Source: Acidimicrobiaceae bacterium (lineage in GTDB: Bacteria > Actinomycetota > Acidimicrobiia > Acidimicrobiales > MedAcidi-G1). Taken from it: 5,663 nucleotides of DNA. Both the position numbers and the translations under genes were made by a program. How positions within the stretch are numbered: the first letter of the stretch is position 1; every line of letters starts with the position of its first letter. Below are positions 1 through 5,663 of this stretch, piece after piece. The notes under the pieces are model-generated. The model searched no databases, was not told the DNA's origin, and saw nothing but the letters and a program-made list of their open reading frames with translations. The stretch lies in NCBI GenBank assembly GCA_002714485.1, contig PAXM01000043.1, forward strand, positions 11,758 through 17,420, read 5' to 3'.

Positions 1-1224
1 ACGAACGAGTCCACCGAGATCCCGCCGATCATCAGCGTGGACGACCACATTGTCGAGCCGGCCCACCTGTGGCAGACCTGGCTCCCGGCGAAGTACCGCG
101 ATCGTGGTCCCCGGGTGGAGCGCCGCCGCCTGGGCGAGATGAAGTGGGTCGGTGGGGCCAAGATGTACGAATACGAACTGGACGTGCCCGACGCGCCGTG
201 GTGCGACATCTGGTTCTACGAGGACCTGGTGCACCCCAACAAACGCCACGTGGCCGCCGTCGGGTTCGACCGCGACGAGATGACAATGTCGCCCATCACC
301 TACGACGAAATGCGGCCCGGTTGCTACGACCCCAAGGCCCGGGTCCAGGACATGCTGGCCAACCACGTCGAGGCCTCGCTGTCGTTCCCCACGATGCCTC
401 GGTTCTGCGGCCAGACCTTCTACGAGGCGTCCGACCACGACTTGGGTCTGGCCTGCGTGAAGGCCTACAACGACTACATGGTCGAGGAGTGGTGCGGGGA
501 CTCCGACGGAGCCCTCATACCGCTCATCATCATCCCGCTCTGGGACGCCGACCTGGCTGCCGCCGAGGTCCGTCGCAACGCCGAGCGGGGCTGTCACGCC
601 GTCTGCTTCTCGGAGATCGCCCCCAACCTCGGCCTGCCTTCCATCCACACCGGCTACTGGGACCCGTTCTTCGCGGCCTGCCAGGACACTCAGACCACCG
701 TCAACATGCACATCGGCTCATCGTCGAAGATGCCGGTCGCCTCGCCGGACGCCCCGCCGGCCGTGGCCGCGTCGCTGAGCTTCAACAATGCCATTGCCTC
801 GATGAGCGACTTCTTGTTCTCCGGCGTGTTGGTGCGCTTCCCGGACCTGAAGTTGGCCTACAGCGAGGGTCAGATCGGCTGGATCCCCTTCATCCTGGAG
901 CGGGCCGACGACGTCTGGAAGGAGCATCGGGCTTGGGGTGGTGTAGCCGACATTGTTCCGGAGCCCCCGTCGACCTACTACTACCGGCAGATCTACGGCT
1001 GTTTCTTCCGGGACAACCACGGGCTGCGGTCCCTCGAGGAGGTCGGTGTGGACAACATCACCTTCGAGACCGACTACCCGCACACCGACACCACGTGGCC
1101 CCACACCAAGCAGGTGGCCACCGACATGATGGGCCACCTCCCAGCCGATGTCGTATGGAAGATCGTGCGGGGCAACGCGGCACGGATGCTCAGCCTCGAT
1201 ATCGAGGACTGCCCCGTCGCCTGA
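1..1224 (+). CDS. Amidohydrolase family protein (ACMSD-like, COG2159 / PF04909), 5'-partial
   Basis: Metal-dependent TIM-barrel hydrolase or decarboxylase of the amidohydrolase-2 superfamily, the group that includes ACMSD and gamma-resorcylate decarboxylase; probably cytosolic. The frame is open from base 1 (407 residues visible). The GTG at 37 is unlikely to be the start, because it is the Val inside the conserved N-terminal block ISVDDHIVEP (residues 11-20), so the true start lies a short way upstream of the window. Likely metal or catalytic residues are D14 and H16 (DxH), H237 in NMHIGSS, and D358 in FETDYPHTD. The late-barrel block reads SEGQIGWIP (288-296), with Glu where many relatives have the His of an SHxG-type motif. 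The C-terminus carries the usual VRGNAARML helix. There are no signal peptide or membrane segments in the visible part. The substrate cannot be told: related proteins are numerous in actinobacteria and often sit in aromatic or lipid catabolism loci, but nothing here confirms that. The family call is firm; function is open. Confidence 0.9.
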   Translation, partial: TNESTEIPPIISVDDHIVEPAHLWQTWLPAKYRDRGPRVERRRLGEMKWVGGAKMYEYELDVPDAPWCDIWFYEDLVHPNKRHVAAVGFDRDEMTMSPITYDEMRPGCYDPKARVQDMLANHVEASLSFPTMPRFCGQTFYEASDHDLGLACVKAYNDYMVEEWCGDSDGALIPLIIIPLWDADLAAAEVRRNAERGCHAVCFSEIAPNLGLPSIHTGYWDPFFAACQDTQTTVNMHIGSSSKMPVASPDAPPAVAASLSFNNAIASMSDFLFSGVLVRFPDLKLAYSEGQIGWIPFILERADDVWKEHRAWGGVADIVPEPPSTYYYRQIYGCFFRDNHGLRSLEEVGVDNITFETDYPHTDTTWPHTKQVATDMMGHLPADVVWKIVRGNAARMLSLDIEDCPVA

Positions 1225-1262
1225 CCCGGCCAAGCCCCACGGGGCCGCGCATCGGCGCTCCC

Positions 1263-1268
1263 TAGACT
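1263..1268 (+). promoter_or_regulatory. Putative -10 element (TAGACT) of a leaderless transcript
   Basis: TAGACT fits the actinobacterial TAnnnT -10 consensus. Its last base lies 6 nt before the ATG at 1275, so transcription would begin at or next to the A of the start codon. No Shine-Dalgarno sequence precedes that ATG, which fits a leaderless mRNA. No TTGACA-like -35 hexamer is visible 16-18 nt upstream. The site lies in the 50 bp gap after the amidohydrolase gene and is the only obvious promoter candidate for the HD gene. Confidence 0.5.
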
Positions 1269-1274
1269 TGGAAC

Positions 1275-2093
1275 ATGACCGAGACGGCCTCGCGACCGGA
1301 CGCGCCCTGTGGCGAACCGGAAATGGATCCGGCAGCGGGCGAGCGCCTGAGCGCCATCCTTCTCGAGCCCGACTGTGTGCCGGGCTTGTGGGCTTCGGTG
1401 GACTCTGGCGAGATGGACCGTCTGGTACCCGAACTATTGGCACTGCGCATGGAACAGGACCCCATCCACCGACACAAGGACGTCCTCAGCCACACCATTG
1501 CCGTGGTGGCCAAGACCGAACCCGAGATCACCGTTCGGCTCGCCGCCCTGTTCCACGACATCGCCAAGCCCCGGACCCGCAGCTTTGAGCACGGTGGGGT
1601 GACCTTCCGACACCACGAGGTGGTCGGGGCCCGCATGGCCCGCACGCGCCTGACGGCCATGGGCTATTCCGACGGGGTGGTCGACGACGTGTGCGAGATG
1701 GTCCGGCTCTCCGGCCGGTTCAAGGGGTACGCAGAGGGCTGGTCGGATGCCGCAGTTCGCCGCTACGCCCGCGACGCCGGACCGTTGCTGGGGCGGCTCA
1801 ACCACCTCATCCGGTGCGACTGTACGACTCGCAACCGGGACAAAGCCGCTGGCATCCAGGCCCTCATGGACGATCTGGAGGCCAGGATTGCCGAGTTGGC
1901 CGAGGAGGCGCGAATGGCCGCCGAACGCCCGGGCATGGACGGGGCCGCCGTGATGGCCCACCTGGGTATCGGACCGGGACGCGAGATTGGTGAGGCTCTG
2001 GCCTTCCTGCTGGCCCTCAAGCGGTCCGAGGGCGACCTGGAGCGGTCCGAACTGGAGGCTCGCCTTGACGTCTGGTGGGCCGAGCGGGGCTGA
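1275..2093 (+). CDS. HD-domain protein resembling the C-terminal half of CCA tRNA nucleotidyltransferase, without the nucleotidyltransferase head
   Basis: 272 residues, probably cytosolic. From about residue 23 to the end it follows the actinobacterial PcnA-type CCA-adding enzyme from memory: an ERLSAILL helix like the end of the RNA-binding region (23-30), HRHKDVLSHT (65-74), the HD core ALFHDIAKPRTR (91-102), GGVTFRHHEVVGA (107-119), RRYARDAGPLL (162-172), CDCTTRNR (181-188) and a final WWAERG (267-272). The polymerase head with its GS and DxD motifs, normally the first ~150 residues of a ~480-residue protein, is absent, and the upstream DNA is filled by the amidohydrolase gene. Likely metal ligands are H73, H94, D95, H113 or H114, and perhaps D182. 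The block that usually reads LHxRFHGY is LSGRFKGYA (145-153), so a normal ligand His appears to be Ser146. ATG 1275 was chosen because it follows TAGACT at leaderless spacing; ATG 1323 (M17) is the alternative. It may be a phosphohydrolase or RNA-binding paralogue; CCA addition by this protein alone is unlikely. Confidence 0.85.
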   Translation: MTETASRPDAPCGEPEMDPAAGERLSAILLEPDCVPGLWASVDSGEMDRLVPELLALRMEQDPIHRHKDVLSHTIAVVAKTEPEITVRLAALFHDIAKPRTRSFEHGGVTFRHHEVVGARMARTRLTAMGYSDGVVDDVCEMVRLSGRFKGYAEGWSDAAVRRYARDAGPLLGRLNHLIRCDCTTRNRDKAAGIQALMDDLEARIAELAEEARMAAERPGMDGAAVMAHLGIGPGREIGEALAFLLALKRSEGDLERSELEARLDVWWAERG

Positions 2094-2097
2094 GCCC
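2087..2097. other. Small GC hairpin at the convergent gene junction
   Basis: GGGC (2087-2090) and GCCC (2094-2097) can pair around a 3-nt loop that is the TGA stop of the HD gene. It lies at the end of that gene, 2 bp short of the acyltransferase stop on the opposite strand. No T-run follows on either strand, so it does not look like a standard intrinsic terminator. With a 4-bp stem it may be chance in GC-rich DNA. Confidence 0.2.
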
Positions 2098-2099
2098 GG

Positions 2100-4316
2100 T
2101 CAGTCGATGATGGCCTCACGGGTCTCGTCGAACACTTCGTCCACCAGCCACTGGCTGACCTGGGCCATACCGGCATCGGACAGGTGTACTCCGTCGTCCC
2201 GAATCTCGCGCTCCCGGGCCGTGCCGTTTAGCCCGGTGAAATCCCGGTAGCTGACCATGGTCACGAAGTCGAGGTCCGAGGTGGCTTCCCGCACCAACTC
2301 GTTGAGTCGGTCGATGCGGTCCGGGTGGTTCTGGGGTCGGATCTCGCGCCGGATGTGAGCCCCCTCCAACCAGTACACATGGGCCCCGTCGGCGCCCAGC
2401 ACCTCGCTGCCCAGCCGGTACTCGGCTGAGATGTACTCGTCGTAGGCTGGGACGCCCACCCATACCCAGTCGTCGCCCAGCGATGGCACCAGCCGGTCGG
2501 TGACGTCCCAGGCGGTTACGTGGCCCAGCACGACGTCGGGCTGGAAGGCGGCCACGGCCGAAGGCCATGACACCACCTCGGAATCCATCATCACGTGGGT
2601 GGGTACGGTCTCGTTCCACGCGGAGCAGATCTCGCCGACGGGCCCCTCGTCACCCTCGGGGATGCGCTTGAGGCCGTGGCGTCCGACCACACAGCCCAGG
2701 TGTGACTCGTTCAGAACCACTATTCGGCCTGGGTGTTCCACGGCCCAGCCACAGAGGGCCTCGCCGATCTGGAGGGCCACTGAGTCGCCGACCACCAGTA
2801 CCCGGAGTTGGTCGTCGTCGGGCGGGGGCAGCAGCCCCTGCTGGACGCACGGGCTGGTCGTCGGGGTGAAGGCCCCGCCCTCGGCTGGACGGGTGTTGAC
2901 CCAAAGCAGGCCGATGAGGATCAACACCACCGCGGTGGCGCCGGCCGCCGTGCCGCTGACTGCCGTTATCGGCCGGTCAACGAACGGGAATCGCCGTTTC
3001 ATCACCGGTTGTTCGACCAGATAGAAACTTCCCGCCGCCACGGCGAAGGTAAGGGCCAGGTGCATCCAGACCAGGTTGTTGCCCTCGACCACGGCTACGC
3101 CGGGGATCAGGCGGCCGGCCCGAGTGGGCGTCACCAGCAGGTAGATGGGCCAGTGGTACAGGTAGAGGCCGTAGCTGATCTTGCCCACCCAGCGGATGAG
3201 CGTTGATTCCAGGAACCAGTGCAGTGGCCCGACTGAGGCCCGGGCCGCCCCGTACCAGAACCAGCCAATACCCACTCCCAGCAGGTACGGCCAGTGGTCG
3301 AACGGAGCGTTGCCCCGGATCACGCTGACCACCGCCCAACCGGCGGTGAATAGTCCGGCGTACAGGGCACCACAGGTCAGGCGTCCAGACCACGGGGCGT
3401 CGTCGGCCGACAGGAAAGCCGGGAGCCGACGGTGCCACGGCGCCTCGCCGGGCTGGGCCACGCCGTAGATCATCAGGCATGAGATGCCGGCCACCATTAG
3501 GAAGCCGCCGTACTCGAACATCCAGGCATCGCGTTCGGAGATCTCGAAGATGGCCCACGCGAAGAAGAAGGTGGCCCCGTAGGCACTTGCCACCCATGCC
3601 AACTGGCCGGCTCGGCTCCGTACTGGCCCGTACATGCGGACGGCCACGGCCAGGATGATCCCAGCGAACAGCGAGTGGGCCCGGGTGTCGGTGCCGTAGT
3701 ACACCCGCGACGGGTCACCGTGGCCCGGGTAGAGGTGGCTCATCCACCAGGCCGAGGCTGCGGTGCCCACGATCATGGTGACCAGTAGCGCCATGTTGGC
3801 CCTTCGCTTGAAGAGCATGAGTACGGTGATCAGGTACAGCGGGGCGAAGATGTAGAACTGCTCCTCGATGGAGAACGACCACACGTGGCGCAACGGCGAG
3901 TGGTGGAAGTCCTCGAAGTACGAGACGTCGGAGAAGATCTCGTACCAGTTGGCGCTGTAGGTCAGCGTGGAGAAGATCGCTCCTGTCCAGCGGGCGAATT
4001 CGCCCGGCGGTACGACCAGCACCAGGTAGAGGGTGAGTAGGCCGAGAGCCACGAACAGGGCGGGGAGCAGGCGGCGAGCTCGCCGGCCCGCATAGGCCTT
4101 GAGGTCGATGCGTCCGGTCTTCTCGAACTCGTTCAGGGCGATCGAGATGATCAGGTAACTCGAAAGCGTGAAGAAAAGGTCAATGCCCAGGATGCCGCCG
4201 GTGACGGTGTCTGTGGCCGCGTGGTACAGCAAGGGGCCGATGACGACCCAGATGCCCCGGATGCCGTCGAGGCCCGGAATGTAGGAGAAGCGGGGGCGTG
4301 CCCCGTCGTCGGCCAT
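2100..4316 (-). CDS. Acyltransferase-3 / SGNH fusion protein (OafA-like O-acyltransferase)
   Basis: Integral membrane O-acyltransferase of 738 residues, with an Acyl_transf_3 (PF01757) domain followed by a C-terminal SGNH domain, as in OafA-type polysaccharide O-acetylases. In the family, the membrane part moves acyl groups from a cytoplasmic donor across the membrane and the SGNH part places them on a glycan outside. Membrane-domain motifs: PGLDGIRG (14-21), YH with likely catalytic H32, GIDLFFTLSSYLI (44-56; the usual LSGFLI is LSSYLI), RRARRLLP (78-85), SIEEQFY (149-155), TDTRAHSL (209-216) and ISYGLYLYHWPIY (380-392). I count about 11-12 hydrophobic segments between residues 20 and 473. 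The SGNH part (about 504-730) has block I GDS (510-512, nucleophile S512) and block V DDGVH (707-711, D708 and H711). Four Cys (490, 522, 542, 564) lie in the exported part and could form disulfides. No Shine-Dalgarno precedes ATG 4316, but the next upstream gene ends 12 bp away on the same strand, so operon membership or translational coupling is likely. The acyl group and target glycan are unknown. Confidence 0.93.
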   Translation of the reverse strand: MADDGARPRFSYIPGLDGIRGIWVVIGPLLYHAATDTVTGGILGIDLFFTLSSYLIISIALNEFEKTGRIDLKAYAGRRARRLLPALFVALGLLTLYLVLVVPPGEFARWTGAIFSTLTYSANWYEIFSDVSYFEDFHHSPLRHVWSFSIEEQFYIFAPLYLITVLMLFKRRANMALLVTMIVGTAASAWWMSHLYPGHGDPSRVYYGTDTRAHSLFAGIILAVAVRMYGPVRSRAGQLAWVASAYGATFFFAWAIFEISERDAWMFEYGGFLMVAGISCLMIYGVAQPGEAPWHRRLPAFLSADDAPWSGRLTCGALYAGLFTAGWAVVSVIRGNAPFDHWPYLLGVGIGWFWYGAARASVGPLHWFLESTLIRWVGKISYGLYLYHWPIYLLVTPTRAGRLIPGVAVVEGNNLVWMHLALTFAVAAGSFYLVEQPVMKRRFPFVDRPITAVSGTAAGATAVVLILIGLLWVNTRPAEGGAFTPTTSPCVQQGLLPPPDDDQLRVLVVGDSVALQIGEALCGWAVEHPGRIVVLNESHLGCVVGRHGLKRIPEGDEGPVGEICSAWNETVPTHVMMDSEVVSWPSAVAAFQPDVVLGHVTAWDVTDRLVPSLGDDWVWVGVPAYDEYISAEYRLGSEVLGADGAHVYWLEGAHIRREIRPQNHPDRIDRLNELVREATSDLDFVTMVSYRDFTGLNGTAREREIRDDGVHLSDAGMAQVSQWLVDEVFDETREAIID

Positions 4317-4325
4317 GCGTCGTCG

Positions 4326-4331
4326 ACGCTA
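4326..4331 (-). promoter_or_regulatory. Possible -10-like hexamer (TAGCGT) before the acyltransferase gene
   Basis: Read on the minus strand, TAGCGT matches TAnnnT and ends 9 nt before the ATG whose first base is 4316. Its first three bases are the TAG stop codon of the upstream membrane-protein gene, so the match may be coincidental. No Shine-Dalgarno and no clear -35 are seen. It could give an internal leaderless or near-leaderless transcript of the acyltransferase gene; otherwise that gene depends on read-through. Confidence 0.25.
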
Positions 4332-5663
4332 CCGGTCACCCGGAGCCGCGCACGGCGTGAGGACGCGCCACGTGGACGTACCGCCGACGTCGCAGAACCG
4401 GTTAGCGACCACCGCAGCCGGCGCCGGGTCGCCCGGTTCGGTCGAGGCGTTGGGTTCGGACCAGCCGTCGAACCGGTCGGTGAGGATCAGCACGTCGGCG
4501 GTCGCCAGGTCGGCGGCCAGGCCGCTGCCAGGACGGTTGGCCAGGCCGGGGTTCATCTCCACGTGGCGGCTAGCCGGGACCAGGTCGGGGAGCAGGAAGT
4601 AGAGGAACGTGTCGGAGTAGTTGGTCCGAGTCAGGTCAGTCGGTCCGACGAAAACGCGGTCGCCGGGCCGGGTCAGGGCGTCGACGAGGTCCACCACACG
4701 GTCGATCTCGTCGGCCACCGCGTCGGCGCCAGCTCCCCGGCCCACCGGCAGGGTCCGACCGTCGTGGACCACGGTGGCCGTGGTGCCGTCCATCGGGCCG
4801 TCGGTGAAGGCGTCGACGGTGAAGCGTCCGATGTGGTGGGGGGCCACCACGGCCAATCCGCCGAGCACGGTGATCAGTGCCAACGGTGGCGCCAAGTGAC
4901 CCAGTCGGCGGCCCGTTGCGCGGCTCGACGGGCGACCGGTGAGGGCACCCAGGGGAGCGGCGATGGCGACCACGCACACGGCCACCGTCCAAGCCCCGAC
5001 GAACTTGAGGTGGTTGGGGCTGGGCCGCTGCAGCACCATGGGCACCAGTGCCACACCGACCAGGGCCATGGTGGTCAGACGGGACCGGCCCGACCCCCGC
5101 CACCGCCACGCCACCACCAGCAGGACCACGGTGGCGGCCAGCAGCAACCAGAAGAGGGCGGCAATCTGGGCGGGACGGTCGAGGCCCGGTAGATGGTCGG
5201 GACCGCGTACCAGGTCGTCCAGACGGGCGAAGAAGTCGCCGCTGTCGCCGGGGTCAGGGGGGAGGGGAAGGCGTCGGCCAGCCCGGAGCCGTACCACCGG
5301 GTCCACGACCATGCCCTCGACCATGGCGCGTGGCCCGACCAGCACCATGTGGAGCAGGAATGGGAAGAGGCCGGCCACCAGTCCGGTGCCGAGGCGGGCC
5401 CGTCGTTCGTCGGTGGCGGTGGCGAAGGCGGTGACCACCACCAGCAGTGCGGCGGGGGCCAGCACGACCTGGTGGAACACCGCCAGACCGCACAGGCCGG
5501 CACCTACCGCCGCGGTTCGGCGGTCCTCGCCGTCCAGGACCAGAGCGGTCCCGGCGGCCAGCAGGCCGAGGCCGGTGACCCACGGATAGGCGATGAGTCC
5601 GAAGGGGGCCAGTACGGCCCATGTGGCCAAGGTGGCACAGGCCGCGGTCGACAGCCCCCACCG
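4329..5663 (-). CDS. Multi-pass membrane protein, probable GT-C-type glycosyltransferase, 5'-partial (C-terminal 444 residues)
   Basis: The frame is open to the window edge. The TTG at 5630 is an internal codon, so the start and the N-terminal catalytic region (where GT-C enzymes carry their Asp-containing first loop) lie outside. Residues below count from the edge. About eight hydrophobic segments are visible, near 10-26, 28-43, 51-82 (one or two), 92-110, 166-186, 196-211, 220-241 and 256-275. A loop at 116-136 carries RLRAGRRLPLPP, and QRPSPNHLKF lies at 212-221. A soluble tail of about 170 residues follows (276-444) with GDRVFVGP (334-341), TNYSDTFLYFLLPDL (347-361), EMNPG (369-373), NRPGSGLAADLATAD (376-390) and EPNAS (403-407). 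I associate this tail with actinobacterial GT-C / GT39-like membrane proteins, but that is recall and not a search. C424 and C438 could form a disulfide if the tail is outside. It precedes the O-acyltransferase gene by 12 bp on the same strand, so both may act on one surface glycan or glycolipid. A polytopic membrane protein is near certain; glycosyltransferase activity is moderately supported. Confidence 0.75.
   Translation of the reverse strand, partial: RWGLSTAACATLATWAVLAPFGLIAYPWVTGLGLLAAGTALVLDGEDRRTAAVGAGLCGLAVFHQVVLAPAALLVVVTAFATATDERRARLGTGLVAGLFPFLLHMVLVGPRAMVEGMVVDPVVRLRAGRRLPLPPDPGDSGDFFARLDDLVRGPDHLPGLDRPAQIAALFWLLLAATVVLLVVAWRWRGSGRSRLTTMALVGVALVPMVLQRPSPNHLKFVGAWTVAVCVVAIAAPLGALTGRPSSRATGRRLGHLAPPLALITVLGGLAVVAPHHIGRFTVDAFTDGPMDGTTATVVHDGRTLPVGRGAGADAVADEIDRVVDLVDALTRPGDRVFVGPTDLTRTNYSDTFLYFLLPDLVPASRHVEMNPGLANRPGSGLAADLATADVLILTDRFDGWSEPNASTEPGDPAPAAVVANRFCDVGGTSTWRVLTPCAAPGDR

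Noticed and set aside
37..39. GTG as the start of the amidohydrolase gene
   Set aside because: It codes for the Val inside the conserved ISVDDHIVEP block, and the frame stays open to base 1.
1234..1245. GCCC/GGGC hairpin after the amidohydrolase stop, as a terminator
   Set aside because: The stem is only 4 bp with a 4-nt loop and no T-run follows; such pairs arise often in GC-rich DNA.
69..1265. Plus-strand open frame in another phase over the amidohydrolase gene
   Set aside because: Arg/Pro/Gly-rich translation without motifs, while the overlapping frame carries a conserved enzyme.
718..1443. Minus-strand open frame across the amidohydrolase end and the HD gene start
   Set aside because: No domain; it crosses two supported genes and their gap, and has shadow-type composition.
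1434..1961. Minus-strand open frame inside the HD gene
   Set aside because: Antisense shadow of a gene with clear HD motifs.
4221..5192. Long plus-strand open frame opposite the membrane-protein gene
   Set aside because: Low-complexity composition rich in Arg, Gly, His, Gln and Pro, no recognisable domain, and fully antisense to a convincing gene: a product of GC-rich codon bias.
5628..5630. TTG (minus strand) as the start of the membrane-protein gene
   Set aside because: The frame stays open for 11 more codons to the window edge, and the protein lacks the N-terminal half expected of its family.
1..5663. tRNA, rRNA, CRISPR, insertion sequence, attachment site or defence system
   Set aside because: None seen on reading both strands: no repeat-spacer pattern, transposase motifs, terminal inverted repeats or tRNA-like clover-leaf sequence.

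Overview
The window comes from a GC-rich bacterium and is densely coded. It holds four protein genes with almost no space between them: 50 bp, 6 bp and 12 bp gaps. Three things point to an actinobacterium, possibly of the Acidimicrobiia. The HD protein closely resembles the C-terminal half of the actinobacterial PcnA-type CCA-adding enzyme. Two starts lack a Shine-Dalgarno sequence but have a TAnnnT -10-like hexamer just upstream, as in leaderless transcripts. The GT-C-like membrane protein has a C-terminal domain I associate with actinobacteria. The placement below phylum level is an inference.

Left half, plus strand. A nearly complete COG2159-type amidohydrolase (1-1224, start just outside the window) is followed by a 272-residue HD-domain protein (1275-2093). 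The HD protein aligns, from memory, with the RNA-binding/HD/tail part of CCA tRNA nucleotidyltransferase. It has no nucleotidyltransferase head, and one expected HD metal ligand appears to be replaced. It probably has its own leaderless promoter in the 50 bp gap.

Right half, minus strand. A multi-pass membrane protein resembling GT-C glycosyltransferases (4329 to beyond 5663, N-terminus outside the window) is followed 12 bp downstream by a 738-residue acyltransferase-3/SGNH fusion of the OafA type (2100-4316). The two are probably co-transcribed and point to building and O-acylating a surface glycan. The HD gene and the acyltransferase gene converge with only 6 bp between their stop codons.

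I saw no RNA gene, mobile element, CRISPR array, attachment site or long repeat. Most of the window is ordinary chromosomal coding sequence. The observation most worth following is the headless CCA-enzyme-like HD protein.
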